Positions 24,299 to 36,405 of a DNA stretch of 64,000 nt are shown in pieces. The notes beneath the pieces are model-generated. The model did no database searches. It saw nothing but the letters and a program-made list of their open reading frames with translations, and was not told where the DNA came from. Made by a program: the position numbers and the translations under genes. Position 1 is the stretch's first letter, and every line of letters begins with the position of its first letter. Source of the stretch: Desarmillaria ectypa (lineage: Eukaryota; Basidiomycota; Agaricomycetes; Agaricales; Physalacriaceae); assembly GCA_030407005.1 (NCBI GenBank), contig JAUDYN010000001.1, forward strand, positions 2,356,001 to 2,420,000, in the 5' to 3' direction.

Positions 24299-26758
24299 AT
24301 GGACGACAACCTTGTCCTCAACCTTGCCTCTGACGATTCTAGTCCCAATGGAAAGGGAAAAAGCAGCGCGAGGAAAGGTGGACGCTGGATAGAAAGGTTA
24401 TTCATCCTTTGCTCTTTCCAATGCTTAATCTATTCATCTCGCCTGTATAGACTGAAGGCAAAAAGAGTAGCCAAGCGGAAGGCTCGACCAGGAGAACCGG
24501 AGAGTGCCCATACACAACCAGAGGCGGCTGAAGAACGACCTTCAAAGCGGCCACGGACAGCTGCCCCCTCCAATCACGATCGGCCCGCTGCTCCTTCCCG
24601 TCCCACCCAAATCATCTCTTCCCTTTTCTCTTCCAATCCGACAGTCGATATCCCAGATAAACCGAGAGTACCCAAATCCCTTGCTCGTCCCAGCAATGCC
24701 CCCTTGACAGACTCTTCTTTCGCAGAGCTTGGTGTGGATCCATTGTTAGTCGTGCACCTGTCAAATAAGATGGGTGTTTCAAAACCGACATCTATACAAC
24801 GTGCGACCCTCACTGCCATGCTTTCTTCCTCAGGTGCAGACAAGGATATATTTATCCAGTCGCAAACCGGGTCCGGCAAGACATTATCCTTTCTCATTCC
24901 TATAATCCAAGACCTGCTGCCGCTGAGTAGTCTTTCGTATATTGATCGGTCAATTGGTACTCTGGCTATCATAATAGCACCAACAAGAGAGCTTGCAAAA
25001 CAGATATCGGATGTTTTAGAAGCGCTACTTAAATTGCGTCTACGCCCAGAAGACGAGTCTGCCAGCGACGCGTCTTCAACGCGCTTGACACGCTGGCTTG
25101 TATCTGGTTTACTCACGGGAGGTGCCACACGTACTCATGAAAAAGCCCGTCTGCGCAAGGGTCTCCCCATCATTGTATCAACCCCTGGCCGGCTCTTGGA
25201 TCATCTGCAAAACAGTTCGTCCTTCAACGTTGGAAAATGCCGTTGGCTGGTATTGGATGAAGCAGATCGTCTAATGGAACTAGGGTTTGAAGAAACCATT
25301 ACTGGCATTCTGAATGGCCTGAACAGCCGGAGAAAACTGGCTATCCAAGCAGCGAAGGAAGGAGTCGGAAGAGACGTCGGTGGTTGGGATTGGGAACGCC
25401 GCAGACGAAGTGTGCTTTGTTCTGCAACTATACGGGAGGATGTTCAAAAGTTGGCTGGTGTGGCCCTCGTCGAACCTTTGATGATCAAGGGGATCGAAAA
25501 GGATTTACAGAACAAACCTCCAACCTCCAAGGATGCTCCTCCTGAGGCTACTTCTGTTCCAGAGCAGTTTACACCCCCTTCCCAGCTATCGCAGAAATAT
25601 GTTGTCGTTCCTCTGAAACTGCGGCTGGTAGTTTTGGTTGCCCTCTTACGCTCCCTCATTGCTCAGTCCCAAAATCAACGCGGGAATAAAGTGGTCGTTT
25701 TCTTTAGTTGCACAGATTCAGTGGACTTCCACTGGAAGCTTCTTGGCGGTTCTATGATGAACGGTGATGTGCCGCCGATACAGGATGACGATTCTGATGA
25801 CGATTCCGATGACCAAAACGAAGTCGATGCCGCGAAAGAGAATAACCAGACCTTTGAAGTCCAGTCTCCGCTCCTACCAGACACATCGATATATCGACTT
25901 CATGGATCCTTGGACACGCGCACACGTCTAGCGTCTTTACGCGGATTCTCGAATTCAGGGAAATTGAAATCATCCACACAATCCTGTATTCTTTTTTGCA
26001 CATCTGTGGCTTCCCGTGGTCTCGATCTTCCTCTAGTACGAGCCGTAGTTCAGTACGACCTGCCTACTGAGGGAGGAGAGACCGAGTACGTCCATCGGGT
26101 CGGTCGTACCGCCAGAGCAGGGGAAGGAGGCGAGGCTTGGAGTATAGTTGCGCCTAGTGAAGCTGAATGGGTCAAATGGATAGAGGGAAAGATAAAGAGC
26201 AACGACAAACAAGGGAAGATGTCGTTGGAAGGTACTTCTGTGGATGCCTTACTGCAAAGCGGGTTTGGCGGTAAAGGGAGCGAATCTGAAAGTCGTGCTA
26301 CTGACGTACAGTTGTCCTTTGAACGATGGGCTCTCAGCAAGAAAGAAGTGCGCTTTCCTTGTCCTCTCAGAGAAATTCTTACTGATGAATGCTAGAATAT
26401 CTCCCTGGCTCGAAAGGCCTTTTTGTCGCATATGAGAGCATATGCTACCCATCCTTCATCGGAGAAACACATATTCCATGTGCGGCATCTTCATATCGGA
26501 CATTTGGCGAAGGCGTTTGCACTGCGAGATGCGCCCAACACAATAACAAGTAGCAACCAATCACAAAGTAAAAAGTCAGGCGGAAAGAAGGGTAAACGTG
26601 ACGCTCGTCATAAAGACACTGAATCGCGCATGACCGAGATCGTCCGCTCTCAGGGCCGCTTGTCCAAGAAGGGAGGTGTCATGAACAGAAGTGGGACATC
26701 TGAATTTCAGATCGCTGGGGGTGATGCGCTCGAGAAGTTGGTGAACCGCATGGGATAA
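24299..26758 (+). CDS. DBP7: DEAD-box ATP-dependent RNA helicase Dbp7
   Basis: Nucleolar helicase for 60S ribosomal subunit assembly (human DDX31). ATG at 24299 ([15 protein letters not shown]) follows the Dbp7 pattern; two introns (24397-24450, 26348-26395) leave about 785 residues. A basic N-terminus with RPSKRPRTA precedes [20 protein letters not shown] (Q-motif region). Motif I is SQTGSGKT, Ia APTRELAKQ, Ib [65 protein letters not shown]. Motif II reads DEAD. An acidic Asp/Ser insert (about 25788-25830) lies between the RecA lobes. The C-terminus after the second intron ([20 protein letters not shown]) is typical of the family. Divergent from the cyclophilin gene across 109 bp. Confidence 0.95.
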
Positions 26759-27043
26759 GGATATCAGGTCCTGCGCGGTGTTACGATCATGTGCTTGCAG
26801 TGCTTCTCATTATTTTTTTGCACGGTCCTCACCATTCGGATCAATCAACTACAGTTGTGGTTGGGGCAGTGTGATTGAGTAAACGGACGCAGCGCCCAGG
26901 GGTTCCCAGAGTAATATTGTTTAGGAGTATATCCGTAGCGCCGCGGTTAGGTTCTTAATATATATACAGGCGGACGCAATGATTAATGACGTCCGGGCCC
27001 TTTCTCGTCTTCTATGACCAGACATCGAAGAAATCCAGTAAGT
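26759..27043. promoter_or_regulatory. Intergenic with TATA-like element before the C2 gene
   Basis: About 285 bp between Dbp7 and the C2-domain gene. AATATATATA near 26957-26966 lies about 80 bp upstream of the chosen ATG and may be its TATA box. Confidence 0.35.
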
Positions 27044-28533
27044 ATGTCAAGCATTGTCGAGAAAATTCAGGGCGTCGTCCGCAGCACCAAGGCCAGATCG
27101 CCTGGTGATGAGCACTCATTCGACGTTCGATATGTGGATGTCAGCATCCAGGTATGTCATGATAACGCATTTGCATATTTGTCTAATTTACTTGCCAAGT
27201 TCATCGGGGCCTCTGGCCTACCGAAAATGGATGTAGTTGGTACCGCCGACCCGTATTTCGTGGCAAAAATTGATGACCGTATCTCATTTGTGTACGTTAG
27301 CTTGGTCGTCTCCATCGTCTATACCATTCTCTGACCCGAGTTTGCAGTTCCACTGTGATCACGAATACTTTGACGCCAGTATGGAACGGGGTTTGGCGGG
27401 TGAAGAATGTTCCTGTTACCGCAGATCTTCTGGTCGAAGTTTTCGACAAAGACGACGGTGCACCTCACGATGACTACATTGGAAAGTTCAAAACCACCGT
27501 AACTGCTGGGGCAAAGGAGGCTGAGATCGAGGGGCCTCTTCTCAGACGCAATAGGGGTACATTCTGGCTCAAGGTATGGCATTTCCAGTTATTTCTATAT
27601 GTATTTTGAATCTCATATAATGTCCGTCAGATTGACTCTGAGCCGTCGAAAAGCGACCAGGATTATCTATATCTTTTTGATGGCCCCATACGCTACTCCC
27701 GTCACTTCTCCCCTACTGTTGGTATTCTGACAAACCTGGGCGATAACGCGCGCCTCTATTCCACTTGGAAGGTTTTCATCATCGGGATTCCCTTGTTTTT
27801 CAAGGATACCTATCAGCATTGGAACGTCAATTACAAGGCTGCACAGAGTATATTCCAGGGACCAGCATCTATTGCGGTGCGGTCGACCATCCAAGCAAGT
27901 CACCGTATGCTCTACGCTCGCAAGACGACCAACGGTTTCGGCCTCTTGGAGAATCCTGGGGACTTCATAAAACTCCTACACGGGGCCGCCGATAGTCGCC
28001 ATATTGGACCTACTTCTCGTAACGACTTTGCCCATCGGGTAAAACCTGCTGTATATACCTACATTATTTCCGCCGACGATGATTCGTTCCGTTTCTCGGA
28101 GACTGGAGCCGCTTTTTTCGTCGATTTTGCATCGAAGCATGCGCTACACAGTGATTGCGCCGAAACGGTACGATACAGTGGCGAGTTCCATCCAAGACCT
28201 GCTGGGGGATGGGATAATTTCGACGATGATATCGTCGACGATCAAGTCCAGTGGGAGTTAGTGATTGACAACAACTCTGGAACGTACTCTCCTGATCCCA
28301 CGATGCTTCCTGTCTTGAAAGAATTGTTGGAATATAACTTTCCAGATGTAGCGGTGTTTGCTTTATCTCACGAAGATCCAGAGCTCGCTAAGAGCCGGGA
28401 AGCTTGTAGGGCATACGCCTTTAAATGTCGAGGAATCCGCAAGGAAGAGCTTCAGCCCCACTTAGCAGAAGGCGAGGTTACTCTGTCACACCAAGCTGCG
28501 GTTTGTGGTGGCGGAGATGGAGGTGTCCAATAG
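27044..28533 (+). CDS. C2-domain protein, fungal, function unknown
   Basis: The start at 27044 gives MSSIVEKIQGVVRSTKARSP; an in-frame ATG at 27014 would add ten residues. After the first intron a C2 domain is clear: FIGASGLPKMDVVGTADPYF, NTLTPVWNGVWRVKNVP, LLVEVFDKDDGAPHDDYIGK. The Asp residues of the two calcium-binding loops (MDVVGTADPY; DKDDGAPHDD) are present, so calcium-dependent phospholipid binding is likely. The remaining 300 residues (for example DQDYLYLFDGPIRYSRHFSP and YTYIISADDDSFRFSETGAA) form a second domain that I do not recognise by name. Similar C2 plus C-terminal domain proteins are common in basidiomycetes. Introns at about 27152-27199, 27296-27348 and 27574-27630. Confidence 0.78.
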
Positions 28534-28975
28534 TTTTTTAAAAGTATGTGCTGGTATTATTGGCCGGGATATTTTATTATCAGTATGCTATACATTATCG
28601 ATGTACTGATATTATTCTAGAGTTGGTGCACAGGGATTGTCATAAAGCTACATGTATTGTAATATAGCCTCTTTCACTAATGAAGTGCCCACCCGAAACT
28701 GGACGTGCTATTAAACCAGCAGTGACGGGCAACCAAGCAGAGCAAATTTGTGTCGGTGTGATGGTTTAGGAATGCGTTGGCAACAAACAAGGTGGCGTAA
28801 CAGGACAACAGGGACGCATGTAAAGGTACTTCGGAGAAGGCAGGGTATGCAGGGAAAGAAAATGGCCACCTTGATTGCAACAATTGTGAACAAGGAACGC
28901 AGACGGGAAAAAAGTTTTCACATACAGCACGCCACTTCTTACATATCTCGAATAATGACAGAAATGCCAGGTTCT
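28534..28975. other. Intergenic between convergent genes
   Basis: About 440 bp separating the ends of the C2 gene and the MAPKK gene. It should hold both 3' UTRs. No gene or repeat is visible. Confidence 0.4.
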
Positions 28976-30382
28976 TCAGATCTTGCCCCTTGAGGCCTTA
29001 GCTGCCTTGAACTTTAAGGCAGTTGCTACCCATCCAATCATATTAACATCCTTGCTCTTCTCCTCTGCAAGAAAAGGATGAGCCAGTAGTTCGGCATAGT
29101 TCGCCCGTTCGTCCGGGTTGGTGACCAAACATCTTGAAACCCACGCTCGGGCTGCCGAGCTGTATCTCTCCGGTAGCGCAGGCACATCGCCGTTGATCAA
29201 GGCAGTCATCTAACACCGATTACGCTAATCAGAAATATTTCAAGAGGCGGACCAGTAACTTACATAGGCCATAGCACTTCCTCTGCTGTCGACTGGATAA
29301 GGATATTTGCCCATTGCTATCTCGAGCGTCGAAAGACCCAAAGACCACACATCAGAGGATACACCGTAAGCGACATTTCCGGGCTGGAGACCACTTTCAA
29401 TTCGCTCAGGCTACATGTTATCGATAAATTCAGGGAGTGATGCAGGAAGTCACCCGCACTTACAGCCATGTAAGTCTGGCAGCCCACTACGGTCAAAGCG
29501 AGTGACTTCTGCAACTGACCGGACACACCAAAGTCGCACAACTTAATTTCTCCCTTGGTATTAGCTAATATGTTGGTAGGCTTCACGTCTGCGAGCGTGA
29601 TTTAACGAGAGAAACGACATTTATACACAAGGAATTCGTACCACGGTGGATAACCTCCAACTCATCTTTCAGGAACTTCAAACCGCTAACCGTGCTACTC
29701 ACGATCCGGGCTAGAACCTCCTCGGGAAGACCCTCCCATGTCAAGGACTTGCCCGATAGCTCGAATCGTTCATCGATATCAAAAGCGGTGAGTGTATCAA
29801 GACTGCCGGCATCCATGTATTCGACGCAGTAATGCACGCATCCTTCATCGTAGAATGCGCCAAAGAAACCAATAATAGAAGGGGCAACGGCGCGATGAAG
29901 AATCTCCAGTTCCATTTCGATCGTCTTGAATTTTGAGGATTCGAGTTCGACGCGAATTTGCTGCAACGAGAGAGGTTACTTGATGGAGTGATAGTGATAT
30001 GAATAGGACATACCTTCATAGCCATTTCAACACTGGTTGGCATGTGGAGCACCCGCTTCACAGTTCCATAGTTTCCTCTGCCGAGCTCTTCTAACTGTTC
30101 GAAGTCTTCCATGCGAACGGCGAAGGAGGCGCCGTTGACAAAGTTAACGCCTGAGGCATTTATGCTCGCCTTGCCCTTGAAGTTGATACTGCCTGAAGCA
30201 TCGCTATAAGGACGACGATGAGAAAGTAACGGAATGTCTGTGGACGAGAGGACCTACACAATATGGGAGAAGCTGGAGAAGGATGTTTGGAAGGCAGGGA
30301 TTCCAAACTTTGAGGAGCTTTCGAGGACGGGCTTGCCAGCGCGCTTGAGGCCCTGTGATGGCGGGCGAGCTGGTCCCACCAT
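28976..30382 (-). CDS. PBS2: MAP kinase kinase, Pbs2-type (HOG osmostress pathway)
   Basis: Dual-specificity kinase that activates the Hog1 p38-type MAPK in osmotic stress. The start at 30382 gives MVGPARPPSQGLKRAGKPVL, matching the fungal Pbs2 N-terminal motif; then SINASGVNFVNGASFAVRME leads into the kinase domain. The Gly loop is LGRGNYGTVKRV and the VAIK-type Lys is in EMAMKQIRVEL. The catalytic loop HRDVKPTNIL is split by an intron. DFG is in KLCDFGVSGQL, and the activation segment SLALTVVGCQTYMAPERIES has the Ser/Thr pair phosphorylated by MAPKKKs. The domain ends with VSRCLVTNPDERANYAELLA. The long yeast N-terminal extension with the Sho1-binding Pro motif is missing, as the protein begins just before the kinase domain. 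Its promoter is shared with ESA1. Confidence 0.9.
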
Positions 30383-30464
30383 GGACAACGATAATAAGTT
30401 ATTGAAGACCCACCAAAACGGCAACGCATAGCCGGGGGCCGTACATTCAAACTCCGCTAAGCCA
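30383..30464. promoter_or_regulatory. 82-bp divergent promoter of PBS2 and ESA1
   Basis: Only 82 bp separate the start codons of the MAPKK (-) and Esa1 (+) genes, so both 5' UTRs and both core promoters must overlap or lie inside the neighbour's first exon. No TATA box is seen. Confidence 0.55.
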
Positions 30465-32287
<1,823 letters not shown>

Positions 32288-32353
32288 AGCAGCATGTTTA
32301 TGTACTTATGTACCATATTGTACGACTCCCCTTGTATTTCGTAGATTATTCCA

Positions 32354-32999
32354 TTATCGCGCCTCATGTCGTTGTATGTCCTCCGTCTGACGTCTCCTCA
32401 AATGCACTCCATCCCCGCCGATATCCCCAATGAGGGCTTTGACTCCTTCCTCAGGCAATTGCCATCGGGTGATAGTAGGAGATGCAGCTCTGGAGACAAC
32501 TGGTGACAATCCGTCCACCCCAGACAATTTATTTTCGTCCGACGTGAAATAGGCATGAGGTGATGATGTATCGAGCGAGTCGAGGGGAGTGACATCGTCG
32601 ACGTTCACGGAGGGAATGTCGAGGCCAGCTGGTGCAGAATCGCTGGTAGAAGCTTTAACAACATCAACGATACCAAGGGTGCGAGCAACACCATATGACG
32701 CGAGATCCTACAGCGCTGTGAGCAAAAAAAAAACAGGAGAACCATAAAGGACTCAGACATACGAGCAGAGTGATAATCACAATGGGAGATATAAGGAATA
32801 TAGCGACAATGCGAAAGCCGTAGGCGATGCAGGCGACCCACGAGTTGGGGGGGTAGTACCAGAGATATTCGAGGTAGAGATCCCAAATAAGACGGGGGAG
32901 GGAAGAAAGGTCCATGGCGCTGGCAATAGTAGGAACGAAGGTGACGTTCGTCGCAGCAACAGATTCCAAAACTAGGGCAGAGGACGGGACTTGGAGCAT
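32354..32999 (-). CDS. Small membrane protein, unknown
   Basis: Starts MLQVPSSALVLESVAATNVT at 32999. One hydrophobic stretch (IAYGFRIVAIFLISPIVIIT, about 32780-32840) is a probable transmembrane helix, preceded by a Trp/Tyr-rich interface segment (YLEYLWYYPPNSWVA). After an intron of about 55 nt the soluble part has DLASYGVARTLGIVDVVKAS and a Ser/Asp-rich tail ending QTEDIQRHEAR. No family is recognised. It is convergent with ESA1, with only 66 bp between stop codons. Codon use and a well-formed intron support a real gene. Confidence 0.6.
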
Positions 33000-33336
33000 T
33001 TACTGTGAAGGGACTGGCGAAGGAATCGACTTGTCACTATACTCTGTGCCACAGGTTCAAATCGGGAAGCACACGGTATTACCGGGGCCTGCTGACAAAC
33101 ACGTGTCATATGCAAGACTAACAAGACTACTGTGATACAGTTCTAGTGTCTATACTGTGCATACATGCGACACGTACAGCTAAGCCAGTGTTATTTAGAT
33201 TACCCAAAGTCCACGAGAATACATACACAAGCAGATCCAGCAAAAATGAAGAGAAAAGCAGCAACTTAACACAAAGCAAGATAGTACCATGATATCAGAG
33301 AACAGGGAGTGAGAAGAGATGGGACAAATAAAGGTA

Positions 33337-36300
33337 TCACGGATACATTGTAGAGGAGGGGAATACGACGCCATCAGCCCGGATGAGAATAATCGGACGG
33401 CGCTTACCACCTGAGGATGAACCTTCCGGAGGAAGACATCCAAGGACCTCTGTGCACCGGACTTCGACATATGGCGACGGATCCGCACCAAAGTACACGC
33501 CCACCGGATCTGTCTTGGAGAAGTTTTCTCCATACAGCGTCAGCATCTTCGCCTGGTGGGGGTTCGGCTTTGACAGCACAGCACGGGAAGACGGGCAATT
33601 CGTTTTGGGAGCTTCTGATGCACGATCAGGAGGAAGATATTTTACCACACCCGGGAATGGAGTGACTGGCTTGGACGGAACGGGAAATGAACCCGTTTGT
33701 TGTGCATGCTGATTGTCGAACAAAACGGGCGGTACATAAAAGTTGTAACGGACCTGGTCTGTTCATTTTTATTCATCATCAATGCCAGACTAAGAATGAC
33801 CGAAATAAAGACTTACCCGTGCCCACAATAGTCCAGACGCTGGTTTCACCGATATCGACTTGCCACAACGCCCCGGAGCCTCCTCCGGCATCGCTTGACG
33901 ACCCGCGACGCGTAGAGGACGTCATAGAACCGGCAGAACTTGGCCGCCGACGGTTCTTTCCACCAACGTTTCGAGAGGTTGCGCCTGCGCTTGATGTTGA
34001 TCGTTTCTTCTTGACACGCCCGCCGTCGTTCGAGATGAGGTCAGATGCCGAAGATGGAGAGCCAGGCGCACTATCAACCGGGCTGAAATAATCACCCCCA
34101 GTTGAATTCAAAGGAGAGCCGGGCATCGTTGGCGAGCTTGCGCCGTTACCCGCATTCCATTGTCGGCCATCAATAGGTCGGTAAGTGTTCACTTTCTCAC
34201 CCATGCAGGATAGGAACGCGCCAGACACACCTGGCGAACCAGGTGCCGGGGCCCCTTTGGTGCCGTCATATACCTCAAATGCAATTTTATGCAATTGAGA
34301 GACAGGGTCACCGCAGACTTCTCCTGGAGCACAATAGTGATCAGCAACACCTTTCGCGCCGTCCTGGAGACCACCCCCGACCACAGTGGTTTGATGATCC
34401 ACTTTCCGGATTATCAAGACAGGGCTTACTACACCGGACGTTAGGCACTGCAGAACAACTGTCTGGTTGTAATATATCGGTATTTGAGATCCGTTGTTAG
34501 TGAACGGGATGGCATTTGGAGGAGGTGATGGATAGTCTGGCTGAGGAGGTGGCGGCGGCGGCGCGTCGATCCCACCGGCAGGCTTATTCACGTCCACAAT
34601 ATACATGACAAAAGGATCTATATCGCTTTCCATATTAGAAATATCAGAACGCAGTCAGCTCAAAAGACTCACCCCAGCTAGCCGTTCGGGCTATGAAAGA
34701 AGGCGAGCTTGCTCTGGTTCTCTGGTCTAGACCCATGAGAGGTGCGCCATCTGAACCCTTGAACGACGATCCTGAGCCGGACACACATAAATACTTTGTG
34801 GAAACGGTCTGTGATCGCAACCGATGGAACAGGGATATCGTCGAACCATGATTGATACATACTAGACGAGTATGAGCCGCTGAATGGAAAGGATATAGAG
34901 GACTACACACGCTCGAGATTCTTAGCGCTTTGTCGCTTTTTACTAGGTTTACTGATGACTTTGATAGGGCGACTCGGGAAAGTACCGATCATCCGTTCGG
35001 GTTCCTCCTCAGTCGCTGGAGATGTTATCTTAACCAGCGCTTCGACCTTCTTTTTCTTCTCATCGACATCAGAAATGAAGAGCTGTTTACCAACACAGCG
35101 ACCAATATATGTTGTTCCAGTCGGTGGATCATTCACATCGAAAGACTTCCCGGAAGAACCTGTCCACTCGACAGTACCTTCTTGAGGCGATGGCTCGCCT
35201 GAGATCGATATAACAACTCGCGGTGGCGACAACTTCGACTCATCTCCGCGACGAACGACATCAGTCCACCAAGAATTTCCGATCATTATCGCCGTCGGTG
35301 GCGGGCATAAAAATCTGAGCACCTTGTGTTAGCTACGTTTGTGCCAGAGTTTACAGTAAATACCTTTTCTCTGTTCCATAAGATTTTTGGGCGACTTTAC
35401 TTGACATGACGATTACGGTTCGCTCTCCGAATGCTAGCCGATTGGGCGTTCGTACATATTGGTCAAGATATGGGCTGAGATTGGTACTTTAGAAACCGCT
35501 TCTAACGTGAAACAGAAAGGCTCACCGAATGAAGGTCTGAAGATCATTAGACACGCCCATCATGGGATGGTTACGCAGACCAACTCTAGCCAATTGTTCA
35601 TCCACGCTGGACATGCGGAGCGCCATATCATTCGAGGCCGCACTTCCTCCCATATATGAAGGAACGTCCTCGAATGATACACCATTGTCAGGCCTAAAAC
35701 TGTGCGTGACCTGAGGAGGCACCGTTCGCAGAATGTCTGGACTACGACTGGAAGTGATGTGTGGCGGAACACCAGAAGCGGACGAATGGCTGGATTGATA
35801 GGGACGAAGCCTCTCTTGAAAGTGTTGCATTGCGGAGGATGAAAACGAAAGGCCATTGCTAACGCCCCCCATCACATAATCTTCGGGAAGATCAGACTGG
35901 TAGCTACTGGGTAAGATGCCGGGAATACGGCGCTCGGCACCATTAAAATCATGGAAGCCTTGAGAACCGTATTCCTTCAAGCCCGCAGGCGGAGGAAATC
36001 CGGGAGGATGGACAGGATCATTTGGCGTCAGTGGAGAGATCTTTCCACTACTGTAAGACGAGGGTAGGCTGTTAATCATATCGTAACTGTTACCGTTGGA
36101 TCCAGTGAAAGGCACGGAATCGTTGAAGGTCTGCTGAGAATAAGCCCCATCCCCATTCATTCCATAGCCTTGACCAATTGAGGAATTAGAAGACGCGTTT
36201 CTGCGGTACTGAGAGCCGAACGCGCCGTTTGACGAAGAGCTACCAAAGAGTTCATAGCTGCTATGTTCCTGGACTAATGTGAGTGATAATGCATGCTAAA

Positions 36301-36405
36301 ATCCAAAGGGCAACGTACTGGTTCGATATTATTCGGCGAGAAAGATGAGTCCAGCTCCTGGGGCGAAAATATAGGCTGATGATGGTTGGGGGAAACGAAA
36401 TCCAT
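33337..36405 (-). CDS. CSL-family transcription factor (Su(H)/LAG-1 type, fungal Cbf11/12)
   Basis: Sequence-specific DNA-binding protein of the CBF1/Su(H)/LAG-1 family; fungi have it without Notch. The start at 36405 (MDFVSPNHHQPIFSPQELDS) opens a Ser/Pro-rich N-terminus of some 250 residues. The DNA-binding Rel-like N-terminal domain begins LAFGERTVIVMSSKVAQKSY then EKRFLCPPPTAIMIGNSWW; the fungal insertion in this domain follows, then TYIGRCVGKQLFISDVDEK. The beta-trefoil block contains GSTISLFHRLRSQTVSTKYL, SFIARTASW, FVMYIVDVNK, QTVVLQCLTSGVVSPVLIIR and LHKIAFEVYDG. A disordered insert precedes the C-terminal TIG-like domain (GEVSVWTIVG-type segment; KMLTLYGENFSKTDPVGVYF, YVEVRCTEVLGCLPPEG, PIILIRADGVVFPSS). 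Several short introns. Expected nuclear; in yeasts it controls cell adhesion and cell cycle. Confidence 0.9.

Noticed and set aside
33050..33080. GGTTCAAATC, like a tRNA T-loop
   Set aside because: No matching acceptor stem, D-loop or anticodon arm surrounds it.
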